From the NCBI GenBank assembly GCA_035645695.1, contig DASQMC010000077.1, positions 9,387 through 73,386 on the forward strand: a stretch of 64,000 bases of DNA, given 5' to 3'. Of this stretch, positions 1 to 9,600 are shown one piece after another; within the stretch, counting starts at the first letter, position 1; every line of letters starts with the position of its first letter. Source of the DNA: JAIVJZ01 sp035645695 (GTDB lineage Bacteria > Acidobacteriota > Blastocatellia > Pyrinomonadales > Pyrinomonadaceae). The notes under the pieces are model-generated. The model saw only the letters and a list, made by a program, of their open reading frames with translations. It had not been told where the DNA came from and made no database searches. The position numbers and the translations under genes were made by a program.

Positions 1-155
1 AAGCGCTGGACGTAGCCGCCCTGCGAATCGTTCAACCCGGCGGCGAGCGAGTCGCCGAGGGCGGTGTATTGCCAGACCCCCTGCGCGGCGGCCGGACGGG
101 CGACGAGCAGCAGGGCGAACATCGAGACGACGAGTGCGAGGGTTTTAAATTTCAT
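1..155 (-). CDS. SGNH/GDSL hydrolase, N-terminal part (runs off the window)
   Basis: The first 51 codons of a minus-strand gene starting at ATG 155 are visible; the rest lies outside the window. Residues 1-25 form an export signal: basic start (MKFK), hydrophobic core, then AAAQ as a likely cleavage site. Directly after it comes ALGDSLAAG, the block I motif of SGNH/GDSL esterases, whose serine is the nucleophile. The protein is therefore probably an exported esterase, lipase or acylhydrolase. The substrate cannot be told from this fragment. A separate, lipoprotein member of the same superfamily lies at 45921-46607. Confidence 0.8.
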   Translation of the reverse strand, partial: MKFKTLALVVSMFALLLVARPAAAQGVWQYTALGDSLAAGLNDSQGGYVQR

Positions 156-849
<694 letters not shown>

Positions 850-1224
850 ATGTCAATGAAACTTTACGTCGGTAATCTCAATTTCAAAACCACGGGCGAA
901 GACTTACAGGAACTGTTCGGGCAGGTCGGGACGGTCGAGTCGGCTTCGGTCGTGATGGATCGAGATACGGGACGCTCGCGCGGTTTCGGGTTCGTCGAAA
1001 TGTCGAGCAGCGAAGAGGGGCAGAAGGCCATCGAGCAGTTCAACGGCAAGGACTTCAACGGCCGCAACCTGAGCGTTAACGAAGCACGCCCGCGCGAAGA
1101 TCGCGGCGGTGGCGGTGGCGGCGGCGGACGCGGCGGTTACGGTGGCGGTGGTGGCGGCAACCGCGGCGGCGGCGGCGGGGGTTATGGCGGCGGTGGCGGC
1201 GGAGACCGCGAGTCTCGCTGGTAA
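850..1224 (+). CDS. RRM-domain RNA-binding protein with glycine-rich tail
   Basis: A single RNA recognition motif fills residues 1-80. RNP2 is visible as LYVGNL near residue 5 and RNP1 as RGFGFVEM near residue 39, with the aromatic residues that stack on RNA. Residues 82-124 are an almost pure Gly/Arg/Tyr tail ending in RESRW. This is the architecture of the small bacterial RNA-binding proteins first described in cyanobacteria, which bind single-stranded RNA and are often cold-induced. The start at 850 is preceded by GGGAGGG at 834-840; the ATG at 856 is an alternative giving a protein two residues shorter. It stands alone, with a long leader upstream. Confidence 0.9.
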   Translation: MSMKLYVGNLNFKTTGEDLQELFGQVGTVESASVVMDRDTGRSRGFGFVEMSSSEEGQKAIEQFNGKDFNGRNLSVNEARPREDRGGGGGGGGRGGYGGGGGGNRGGGGGGYGGGGGGDRESRW

Positions 1225-1271
1225 CAGCCGGCCGACACGGGTTCAGTTTGCATTCGAGAGCACACCGGAAA

Positions 1272-1311
1272 AGCGCTCCGGGCGATTGAAGTTAAGGGTC
1301 GCCGGGGCGCT
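1272..1311 (+). terminator. Possible hairpin terminator after the RRM gene
   Basis: Bases 1272-1281 pair with 1302-1311 to give a ten-pair GC-rich stem including one G-U pair. There is no real T-tract, so this may be only an mRNA 3' stabilising hairpin. Confidence 0.3.
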
Positions 1312-1457
1312 CTTGCGGTGTCAAGGTTTCGTTTGATCGCGGGCACAGAGACATGCGGGCGAGTTTCCTCAGACAAACGCGCCGGCTGACTTCCGGGTAG
1401 AGCGCGGGCGTCCCCTTCCTGATGTCAGGCACTTGATTTAACCAAAGGAGATTTTGT

Positions 1458-1679
1458 TTGGCTAAAGATGACCTCATTCCGGCCGAAGGCGTCGTGGTGG
1501 ATAAACTGCCGAACGCCTTCTTTCGCGTCCGTCTGGATAACAGCGAGCACATCGTACTGGCGCAGATCGGCGGCAAGATGCGCAAAAATTTTATCCGTAT
1601 CCTCCCCGGCGACCGTGTTCAGGTCGAAATGTCCCCCTACGATCTGTCCAGAGGCCGGATCACGTATAGATATAAATGA
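1458..1679 (+). CDS. infA: Translation initiation factor IF-1
   Basis: This 73-residue protein matches IF-1 along its length: an OB-fold with the hallmark stretches AHI-type core (SEHIVLAQIGGKMRKNFIRI) and the PGDRV...LSRGRITYR end. IF-1 binds the A site of the 30S subunit and helps IF-2 and IF-3 position initiator tRNA. The start codon is TTG, supported by AAGGAG at 1445-1450 at ideal spacing and by the conserved start AKDD. It is not next to rpmJ/rpsM as in many bacteria but lies before a zinc-ribbon gene and rpsU. The stop codon is immediately followed by a palindromic repeat. Confidence 0.95.
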   Translation: MAKDDLIPAEGVVVDKLPNAFFRVRLDNSEHIVLAQIGGKMRKNFIRILPGDRVQVEMSPYDLSRGRITYRYK

Positions 1680-1761
1680 GCCATCAGCCGTCAGCCGTCA
1701 GCAAAAAGGCGGACGGTTTTAACGGGCTGACTGCTGATCGCTGATGGCTGACGGCTTTTAA
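1680..1761. repeat. Palindromic short-word repeat (CAGCCGT-type heptamers)
   Basis: Right after the infA stop, the left arm carries CAGCCAT/CAGCCGT heptamers and the right arm (about 1726-1757) carries the complementary GCTGATG/GCTGACG words, with A- and T-rich bases between. The arms pair imperfectly. The element fills nearly the whole gap between infA and the next gene and is one of about ten such sites in the window. Confidence 0.75.
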
Positions 1762-1772
1762 TCAGAGGTTTT

Positions 1773-2129
1773 ATGGAGAAACAGACTTACGCCGTGGGCG
1801 ACCGCGTGGAGAAGTGGTGTGAGGCGTGCGGCGAGGAACGCGGCCACGTCGTCGCGACGGTGACGAAGCGCGGGTTGATCTCGCGCGTCAACTGCCCGAA
1901 GTGCGGCACGCGCAGTTCGTTTAAAACGAGCGCGCAGACTTCCGGCACGCGCTCCGGCACGCAGACCGGCACGCCGTACGACTGGACGCGCACCTATCGC
2001 GCCGGGCAAACCATGCTCCATCCGACCTACGGGCTGGGCGAAGTTATGGCGCTCGTCGAGCCGAAGAAAATAGATGTGCTCTTCTCGGATCGCATGCGTC
2101 GCCTCGTCCACGGGCGCGCCGACACGTAA
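1773..2129 (+). CDS. Zinc-ribbon protein with Tudor/CarD-like C-terminal domain
   Basis: The 118-residue product has two CxxC pairs, Cys16/Cys19 and Cys41/Cys44, that look like a zinc ribbon. A Thr/Ser/Gly linker follows (about 47-65), then a C-terminal segment (70-115) with the pattern GQTMLHPTYGLGEV...KIDVLFSD. That pattern resembles the small SH3/Tudor-like domain of CarD/CdnL factors and of the UvrD/PcrA C-terminus, which contact RNA polymerase. A role in transcription is thus plausible but is inference. It lies between infA and rpsU, in the same direction. A typical ribosome site is not obvious; ATG 1773 follows AGGTTTT. Confidence 0.6.
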   Translation: MEKQTYAVGDRVEKWCEACGEERGHVVATVTKRGLISRVNCPKCGTRSSFKTSAQTSGTRSGTQTGTPYDWTRTYRAGQTMLHPTYGLGEVMALVEPKKIDVLFSDRMRRLVHGRADT

Positions 2130-2247
2130 AACGCGCCGCCCGCCGCTTGACCTTTGGCGGATTTTTGATTAACAAATAGTACACAGATACGCGCGAACAA
2201 CTTTTAGCGAAGGCGTCCGGCGCGCACAATCGAGAGTAGGAGATAAG

Positions 2248-2457
2248 ATGGCAACCGTTAACGTCAACCAGGGTGAATCAATCGAGAGCGCGCTGCGCCG
2301 CTTCAAGCGCAAGGTGATGACCGAAGAGATCATCAAAGACGCGAAGAAGCACGCCTTCTTCATGTCGAAGGGGCAGAAGGCGAAACTCAAATCCGCCCTC
2401 GCACGCAAGCGCAACAAGAAGAAACGCCGCCCGCCGCAAGCGCAACCGCGCGGCTAA
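2248..2457 (+). CDS. rpsU: 30S ribosomal protein S21
   Basis: The product is 69 residues with the S21 pattern: an N-terminal acidic/hydrophobic segment (ESIESALRRFKRKV), a central KKHAFF stretch and a long basic C-terminal tail (KRNKKKRR). S21 joins the 30S platform late and aids base-pairing of mRNA with the 16S 3' end. AGGAG lies just upstream of ATG 2248. A clear terminator follows at 2485-2532. Confidence 0.95.
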   Translation: MATVNVNQGESIESALRRFKRKVMTEEIIKDAKKHAFFMSKGQKAKLKSALARKRNKKKRRPPQAQPRG

Positions 2458-2484
2458 GGGCGAACCCGTAAGTTCTACCAGAGA

Positions 2485-2532
2485 GAGAAGCCTGCGACAC
2501 CGGCTATAAGCGTCGCGGCTTCTCCTCTTTTT
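2485..2532 (+). terminator. Rho-independent terminator after rpsU
   Basis: GAGAAGCC..GCGAC at 2485-2498 pairs with its complement at 2512-2524 (13 pairs, one bulged T), with a 13-base loop, followed by CTCTTTTT. It sits between the convergent rpsU and ppa genes and may serve both. Confidence 0.8.
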
Positions 2533-2598
2533 GTGTCCGCGCACTTTTTTGCCTCCGGTTGCGGACGGCGCGCCGAAGAAGCGTGGTTTACTAAAACG

Positions 2599-3240
2599 TC
2601 AACGCCGCTTCTTCGACGCGCCGCCCGCGCCTTTGCGCGACTTCCGCGCGGCGGCCTTTCGCTCCGCCGCACGAAAACGGCGCGCACCTTCCTCGATCAA
2701 TTCTCTGGCGCGCTCCGGCCCGGAGCGCGCGAGCGGCTCGAACCGCTTCCCCTTCATTTCATTGTAGGAGACGAAAAAGTGCTCGATCTCGTCGAGCAGG
2801 TTCTCGCTCAGTTGTGAGAGCGAGGACACGTCTCTGAGGTTGCGCGCGGCGGCGGCCACGGCGACGAGACGGTCGTTGCGCGTCGTCTCGCCGTCTCGCT
2901 CGGTCTGTTCCGCTTCGATGACGCCGATGAGCCGCGCTTCGACGAGGCATCCGGTGAAGGCCGCCTCTTCCATCAGCACGAGCATGTCGAGCGGGTCGCC
3001 GTCGCCGCCCGTGGTGGAAGGCACGAACCCGAAGTCGAAAGGGAAGACCGCCCCGGCGGGCAACACGCCGCCGAGTTTGAAGAGGTCGAGTTCCTCATCG
3101 TAGTCGAACTTGTTGCGGCTGCCCCGTGGCGTTTCGATGATGATGCGCAAGAGTAGGGGGCGGCGGCGGCCGTCCGCATCGCCGCGCGCGACGGGCGGGA
3201 GGCGCAAGAGGCGTCCGCCGTTTGAATATCTCTGAGCCAT
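2599..3240 (-). CDS. ppa: Inorganic pyrophosphatase, family I
   Basis: The enzyme hydrolyses pyrophosphate to two phosphates in the cytosol and drives biosynthetic reactions. Family I features are visible: a metal- and substrate-binding stretch IIIETPRGSRNKFDYDEE near residue 33, and the signature DGDPLD near residue 79 whose aspartates bind the metal ions. The core ends around residue 165. A tail of about 45 residues rich in Arg, Lys, Ala and Gly follows, which is not part of the usual 170-180-residue enzyme. The first 30 residues are also extra and basic. AAAGGGGG just upstream of ATG 3240 supports the start. It converges with rpsU. Confidence 0.9.
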   Translation of the reverse strand: MAQRYSNGGRLLRLPPVARGDADGRRRPLLLRIIIETPRGSRNKFDYDEELDLFKLGGVLPAGAVFPFDFGFVPSTTGGDGDPLDMLVLMEEAAFTGCLVEARLIGVIEAEQTERDGETTRNDRLVAVAAAARNLRDVSSLSQLSENLLDEIEHFFVSYNEMKGKRFEPLARSGPERARELIEEGARRFRAAERKAAARKSRKGAGGASKKRR

Positions 3241-3641
3241 GAAAACCCCCTTTGAATGCGCGGTCGTGAATAAGAGCCCGGCCGCGCGCGAAATTTGCCC
3301 GGCTGCGGAAAGTTAATTTAAGTGAGGGATAGCTCTACAACATCAAGCCGCCCGGTTTCAACCCGTGTCGTCTTGAGAGACGGCAGGAAGCGGCGCGGCT
3401 GTTTGAAATCTCAACCGCCCGACTCGTGTTAATAACCCGCCCGCCCCGACGTTTAAGGTGTAAGCGGCAGCGGCCTACAGCGCCACGGACGGGCGTGCCT
3501 CCTATTGCACGCCCGCCGGCGGTTGCGAACGGTTGGGACAACCGCCGCACCGGCTGCCGCAAAGTTCCGTAAAACCTTCCGCGCGGATTCGTCGTATAGA
3601 CATCGCGATTCGATTCATCTCGCCGGGTTGTCACAGTCTTT
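3241..3641. other. Gene-free gap between ppa and the permease pair
   Basis: This divergent gap should hold promoters for both sides, but I see no convincing -35/-10 pair. A small perfect hairpin (nine pairs, CGGGCGTGC at 3490-3498 with its complement at 3507-3515) lies in the middle. No coding frame is supported. Confidence 0.4.
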
Positions 3642-4886
3642 ATGAGAACCGTTTACACCTTTTATCTCGATGCCGCACGAATCGCGATCAGTTCCATCCT
3701 CGCGCACAAGCTGCGCGCCTTTCTCACCTTGATCGGCATCATCATCGGCGTGGCATCGGTAGTGGTCGTCGGCGCGGCGATCAGCGGGCTGAACGCTTAC
3801 GTCATCGATAAGGTCGGGAAGATGCTCGGCTCGAACCATTTCATGATCGCGCGCATGGCGAGTTCCGGCGATTTGTCCGAAGAGGAGTTGGAGCGACGCC
3901 AGCGGCGCAACCCGCGTCTCACTCATCTGGACATGGAGTGGCTCAGGCAGCATTGCACGCAGTGCGCGATGGTCGGGGCGCAGTCGGGGCGCGGGACGAC
4001 TTTCGAGCAGGACGGCAAGACCTTTCACGGCGGCATCGTCTTCGGCGTGACGGCCAACATGGGCGACATCGAAGATAAGACGATGTCGGACGGACGCTTC
4101 ATCCAGCCCGAAGAGGAAGAGAGCGGCGCGCTCGTCGTCGTGCTCGGAGGCGACATCAAAGACAAGTTCTTTCCCAACACAGACCCCGTCGGAAAAACCC
4201 TCAAGGTCGGCGGGCTGCCCCTGCGCGTCGTCGGCGTGGAAGAAAAGCGCGGCCCCATCTTCGGCGACCTCGTGGATAAACACGTCTACATTCCGCTCTC
4301 GACTTACGGGCGCATCTACGGGCGACCGCGAGACATTCAGATTCACGGCAAAGGCGCGTCGCGCGACAACTTCCAGTACACGATTGAAGACGCCCGCACC
4401 GCGCTCCGAAATTATCACCAACTCGCCGGCAGCGAAGAGGACGACTTCGGCCTCGTCAACACGGAAGAACTCGGCGGCCAGATCGACGAGTTCACGGGGG
4501 CGATTGCGGCGGTCGTCGTGCCCATCACGTTCATCTCGCTCGTCGTCGGGGCAATCGTCGTGATGAACATCATGCTCGTCTCCGTGACGGAACGCACCTT
4601 CGAGATCGGTTTGCGCAAAGCTCTCGGCGCGCGGCGCAAGCAGATCATGATGCAGTTCCTGATCGAGTCTTCGACGCTCTGCGTGCTCGGCGGCGTGTTC
4701 GGTCTCCTGCTCGCCGCCGCCCTCGCCGCCGTCATCTCGGCGACGACGCCGATCCCGATGACGATCACGGTCGGCTATGTTGTGCTCTCGATCCTGTCTT
4801 CGGGCGGGATCGGCATGGTCGCCGGGCTTTACCCGGCCTACAAAGCGTCGCGGTTAGACCCCATCGTCGCGCTGACGAGAAATTAG
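3642..4886 (+). CDS. MacB/FtsX-type ABC transporter permease (first of pair)
   Basis: The 414-residue protein has the MacB permease layout. A membrane segment spans about residues 16-46, then a large periplasmic MacB-core domain (about 50-280), then an FtsX domain with three membrane segments from about 292 to 402. The signature NIMLVSVTERTFEIGLRKALGA marks the cytoplasmic loop that contacts the ATPase. MacB-type systems transmit mechanical force across the membrane to export substrates or to act on envelope lipids or proteins. The paralogue at 4947 follows after 60 bases. No ATPase or membrane-fusion gene adjoins them, so partners must lie elsewhere. The start has no strong ribosome site. 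Confidence 0.88.
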   Translation: MRTVYTFYLDAARIAISSILAHKLRAFLTLIGIIIGVASVVVVGAAISGLNAYVIDKVGKMLGSNHFMIARMASSGDLSEEELERRQRRNPRLTHLDMEWLRQHCTQCAMVGAQSGRGTTFEQDGKTFHGGIVFGVTANMGDIEDKTMSDGRFIQPEEEESGALVVVLGGDIKDKFFPNTDPVGKTLKVGGLPLRVVGVEEKRGPIFGDLVDKHVYIPLSTYGRIYGRPRDIQIHGKGASRDNFQYTIEDARTALRNYHQLAGSEEDDFGLVNTEELGGQIDEFTGAIAAVVVPITFISLVVGAIVVMNIMLVSVTERTFEIGLRKALGARRKQIMMQFLIESSTLCVLGGVFGLLLAAALAAVISATTPIPMTITVGYVVLSILSSGGIGMVAGLYPAYKASRLDPIVALTRN

Positions 4887-4946
4887 ACGTGAAACTGAAC
4901 CTGAAACGGGGCGGGAAACCGGGGGCGAGATTGTAGGGAAGAAGTT

Positions 4947-6215
4947 ATGAAACTGCCCGGATTGCTCACAAAGGAAATTCTGTTGATGGCGCTCGACAGC
5001 ATTCGGGCGCACAAGTTCAGAAGCATTCTGACGACCATGGGCATCGTCATCGGCGTCTTGACGGCCATCGTCATCGCCTCGATCCTGACGGGCTTGCGCG
5101 GCAACATCGTCCGCATCGTCGAAGAATACGGGTCGAACAACCTCTATGCGTTTCACCTGACGACGGGGCCGCAGGTCGGCGAGCGAGATCAGGCCGAGCG
5201 CGCGCGCAAGGTCTTGACGCCCGAAGACGGGGAGGCTTTGAAGGCCGCGAGCGCGGTTGAGGACGTGGCCTTCGAGTCGCCCAACATCGGCTACAGCGGT
5301 GGGCCGTTCGACGACACGATCACTTATCAGGGGAAGACCTACCGGCGCGGCAACACGAAGGGCGTGACGGCGAACCACAGCCACGTGCTCAACACCACCC
5401 TGCGTGAAGGCCGCTTTATCTCCGAGCAGGACGACACCTTCCGGCGCAACGTGATGGTCATCGGCGTCAACGCGGCGGATGCGCTGTTTCCGGATCAGCC
5501 CGATAACATCGTCGGCAGGCAGGTGAAGATGGGCGGCTACGTCTTCGAGATCATCGGCGTGCTCGCCAAGCGCAAGAACACCGTCATGGGCGAGAACGAG
5601 GAGGACAACGCCGTGCTCGTCCCGTTTCGCACCGGCCTCCAGATCGCGCCCGCGCGTCGCTTTCTCACCCTCGTCATCCGCGCGCACACGGGGCAGACCG
5701 AGGCCGCGCTCGATCAGGTGGAGGAAATCCTGCGCACGCGTCGCGGCGTGAAATTCAGCGAGCCGAACGATTTCGACGTGAAGACGGCGAGCGCATTCAT
5801 CGAGCAGTTCGACAGCATCACGGCGATGGTGGGCCTCATCGCCATCGCGATCTCGTCGGTCGGCCTGCTCGTCGGCGGCATCGGCGTGATGAACATCATG
5901 CTCGTATCCGTGACGGAGCGCACGCAGGAGATCGGCATCCGCAAGGCCATCGGCGCGCGCCGCCGCGACATCGTTAACCAGTTTTTGTTCGAGGCGATGA
6001 CCCTCACCCTCTTCGGCGGCATACTCGGCGTGATGCTCGCAGTCCTCATCAGCCAACTGATCATGTTCTTCGTGCCCGAACTCCCGGCCGCGATCCCCCT
6101 GTGGGCGGTCTTGACGGGACTTCTGGTTTCGATTGGCGTCGGCCTCGTCTTCGGCGTATGGCCTGCGATGAAGGCGTCGCGACTCGATCCGATTGAATGC
6201 CTGCGTTACGAATAG
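4947..6215 (+). CDS. MacB/FtsX-type ABC transporter permease (second of pair)
   Basis: The 422-residue protein has the same layout as its upstream neighbour: a membrane segment near residues 20-45, a periplasmic core, and a C-terminal FtsX domain starting about residue 285 with the signature NIMLVSVTERTQEIGIRKAIGA. AGGGAAG lies ahead of ATG 4947. The two genes are co-directional with a 60-base gap and probably form one unit encoding a heterodimeric membrane part. A very strong terminator closes the unit at 6229-6281. Cargo is unknown; the ATPase is not in this neighbourhood. Confidence 0.88.
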   Translation: MKLPGLLTKEILLMALDSIRAHKFRSILTTMGIVIGVLTAIVIASILTGLRGNIVRIVEEYGSNNLYAFHLTTGPQVGERDQAERARKVLTPEDGEALKAASAVEDVAFESPNIGYSGGPFDDTITYQGKTYRRGNTKGVTANHSHVLNTTLREGRFISEQDDTFRRNVMVIGVNAADALFPDQPDNIVGRQVKMGGYVFEIIGVLAKRKNTVMGENEEDNAVLVPFRTGLQIAPARRFLTLVIRAHTGQTEAALDQVEEILRTRRGVKFSEPNDFDVKTASAFIEQFDSITAMVGLIAIAISSVGLLVGGIGVMNIMLVSVTERTQEIGIRKAIGARRRDIVNQFLFEAMTLTLFGGILGVMLAVLISQLIMFFVPELPAAIPLWAVLTGLLVSIGVGLVFGVWPAMKASRLDPIECLRYE

Positions 6216-6228
6216 ACGGGCAAGGTGA

Positions 6229-6281
6229 AAAAATCAGGGCGGGCGCCGTCGATTCACACGACGGCGCCCGCCCTGATTTTT
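6229..6281. terminator. Strong perfect-palindrome terminator after the permease pair
   Basis: Bases 6229-6251 and 6259-6281 are perfectly complementary over 23 pairs with a 7-base loop. The stem core is GC-rich, and the ends give T5 on the plus strand and T5 on the minus strand. It can therefore stop transcription in both directions. Confidence 0.92.
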
Positions 6282-6670
6282 AGTCCCGACTGAATTTGAC
6301 AAGGACGGACTCGCGACGCGTGCGACGGGTGCGCGCGATAACGCGCGGCGACTGTCCGGTTTGAGTAACAGGCGGGGCGTTTTGCATGGCGTGATTTGCG
6401 CTTGCCGGGTGCGCTCGACGCGGCGCAGGGGGCGGCGCGCGGGCGTCAAATAGCGGGTGCATCCGCGCGGCGCGCGGGTCGCGTAAATAAGCGTGTAAGG
6501 CCGAGACGCAGAACTTTGGAATTAGGGAGCGCGTTGTGCTAAATTCGGAAACCGTAACTTAGACGTTGATCCGTAAGGGGTGGAAATCATGCCGCCGCAA
6601 TCTCCGATCAACGCGCGCTTACCTTGAAATCTCCCCCTTCATTTTCCAACCGAGTTCCCGGAGGCCGTCG
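6282..6670. other. Gene-free upstream region of the CHAT gene
   Basis: No gene or clear promoter consensus is seen. An open frame extends the CHAT gene upstream to 6566, but its residues look like non-coding translation and the signal peptide begins at 6671. Confidence 0.4.
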
Positions 6671-9600
6671 ATGTCCGAACGTTTTTATCTCTCGCTGCTA
6701 GCCGTGGTTTTCGCGTGCCTGCTCGCGCTCACGCCCCTCACGCCGGAAGCGGCGTCGGCGTCGTCGTCGGCGGGCGCAAACAGCGCGACCACCGCTGATG
6801 CGACGAAGGCGGAAGCGGCGCGCCGCGCGCTCGCGGAGGGGACGGCTTTGCTCGGGCGCAATCGCACCGATCAGGCGCTCCCGCTCATCGAATCCGCGCT
6901 CCGGCTCTTTACGGAAGCAAGTGATCGAAGCGGTCTTGCCGCCGCTTCCGGCTCGCTCGGCGACATCTATCTGAGGCACGGCCAGTACGCGACGGCCATC
7001 GAACATTTCCGGCGCGCCGCCGAAACCTTCCACGCGCAGAAAGAGACGGCCAACGCCGCGCTGATGTTCGCCAAACTCGGCGAGGCTTACTATTTCGCGG
7101 GCGACGAGCAGGGCGCGCGCGCAGCCTTCGCTCGCATCGGCGGGACGAAGGAGAGCGATATGGCGGGCGACCGTATCGTCGCGGGTGCGAGCGGCAGCGG
7201 CAGCAGTGGCGCGGGCTCGCGCAGGCGCGAGAACGGGGCGGCGACGTTCGCATCCGTCAGCGCATCGTTGCCGGGCTTAGTCTCGTGTCTCTCGTTCAAT
7301 CCGGCGAACGAACGCCCGAGCAATCCGTCCGATTCAGCGTCGGGCAATCCTTCGGACAATAAGGCTGGCAACAGACCGCAGAACATGGGTCGCGCGCCGA
7401 AGAAACTCGATGACCTCGGGCGCATGGATTTGCGTGTCGTCGATCAGGACGGCAACCCTGTCCGGGGCGCGAAGGGGCGGCTTTCGACGACGCGTCCGAA
7501 CGGCATCTCCTGCGACTGTTGGGAAGTCACGGACGCGGCAGGCCGCGCCGTGCTGCCGCCTCTGCATGTCGGCAAAGTTTTGAAATTGGAAGTGAATGCT
7601 CCCGGCTACGAGCCGCTCGAACAGATCGTCCCGGCCGAACGACTCGCCGAGCCGTTCAAAGTCACTTTGCAATCAAAGGACGCTTTGAAGTCCGGGCAGA
7701 AATTGGCGCACGCCCCCGAAACGCGCGCGGGCGCGCTGAACGCTCCGGCCGCTTCCGGCGCGTGCTTTGACCTCCATCGCCTTTTCATCGCCTATGCGAC
7801 AAGCGAGTTCACGCTCGCCCGCGCAGACTTCAATAACAACCGTCTCAACTCGGCGCAGGCGCATTACCGAAACGTGCTCGCCGCCGCCGACTCGGGCGCG
7901 CCCGCCGGAAATCTCGCCGCCGCGCGTCTCTACCGCGCCGTGGCGCGCACGAGTCTCGGCGACATCGCCCTGCGTCAGAGTCGTTTTGCGGAGGCGCTGA
8001 AGTTCTACGAACAGGCCGCCGACATCGCGCGCAAAGACGGCCGCGCGGAGTTGGCCTGGAGCGCGGAACGCGGTCTCGGCAAGACCCACTGGTTGTTGGC
8101 CGCCGCCACCGCCGCGGGCGACGCGCAGACCGGAACCAAACATAGAGACGCCGCGCTCAGGCATTATCGCGCCGCGCTCGACATCATCGAGACGCTCTTC
8201 GCCGGAAGCCTGCGCGCAGATAACGCGCGGAGCAATTTTCTGGCGACGACGAAGGATGTCTATGACGAAGCGTCGGGCGTGCTGGCGGAGTTGGCGCTGA
8301 TGAATGCGCCGCCCGCGCCGACGACTACTCGCTCGGCGGCGCATGCGCAGGCCGCCGCCGCAGCAGGCCGCCCGCTCGAAGGCAAGTTGCTGGCCTATGC
8401 CGCCGAAGCCTTTCGCATCGTGGAACGGGGCAAGGCGCGTTCGCTGCTCGACATGCTCGGCGACGCGCACGCGGAGGTGCGCGAGGGCGTGCCCGGCGCG
8501 CTTGTCGAACGCAAGGTCGCCAACATGGCGCGGCAACAGGAGATCGCAAATTTGCTGGGCGGGGTGGCTCCGCGGGGCGACACGTCGAAACAGACCGTCG
8601 CGGGGTTGGAGGCGGAACTCGAACGGCTCTCGGTCGAGTTCGATAGTCTGGAAAATCAGATCAGGACGGGCAGCCCGCGCTACGCCGCGCTCGTGCGCGC
8701 CGAACCTTTGACGCTGGCCGAAGTGCAGCGCCAGGTGTTGGACGATTCGACCGTGCTGCTCGAATACAGTCTGGGCGCGCAACAGTCGTACCTATTCGCG
8801 GCGACGCGAGACGGCCTGACGCTACACCGTCTGCCCTCGCGCGAACGCATCGAGCGTCAAGCCATCGAGTTGCGCCAGCAATTGATTCCGGCGGGCGTGC
8901 GCCGCGCCATCGCGGGCATCAACGTCGAGAACACGCGCGGGTTGACGCTCGGCAGCCCCTCGACCGCTCCGGCCAACGTCGGCGCGTATAAAGCCGCCTC
9001 GCACGCGCTCTACCGGATGGTCGTCGCCCCGGCCGCCGCGAGCCTCGGCGGCCGTCGTTTGCTCGTCGTCGCCGAAGGCGCGCTCAACTACGTGCCGTTC
9101 GAGTCGCTCGTGACCGGCACAGAGGGCATTGACTATTCGACGCTCTCTTATCTCGTCAAGACGAACGAGATCGTCTATGCGCCGTCGGCTTCGGTGGTCG
9201 GCGAAATCAGGCGACAGGCAAAGCGCGGCGGCGCGGCGGGACGCGGCGGGATGCTCCTTGTGGCCGACCCTGTTTTCGACGAGGGTGATTTGCGCTTGCA
9301 GGGTTCGTCGCAGAATGCGGCGCGAGCGCGCGAATCGGTGCAACGCCTGTCGCTCGTGAGCGCGCTCGCCGACGTGACGAATGTGAGGAGCGGTAAATTG
9401 AAGTTGGCGCGTCTCGACGGCACGCGCTCGGAGGCCGAGGAGATCGCCAAACTCACGCGCGCCGGGGGCGGGCAGGCCGACGTGTGGCTCGACTTCGACG
9501 CGAACGAGACGAACCTGCGCGCGCGCAAACTGGACGACTATCGCTTCCTGCACTTTGCGACGCACGGGCTGCTCGATGCCGAACGCCCACGATTCACAGG

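Noticed and set aside
1773..2129. Assignment as CarD itself
   Set aside because: The protein is shorter than CarD, has a zinc ribbon in front and lacks the C-terminal helical domain.
3615..4421. 268-codon minus-strand frame opposite the first permease
   Set aside because: No domain or ribosome site; the plus strand encodes a clear FtsX/MacB permease.
6566..6670. Upstream extension of the CHAT protein to 6566
   Set aside because: The extra 35 residues show no signal or domain character, while the next ATG opens a clear signal peptide.
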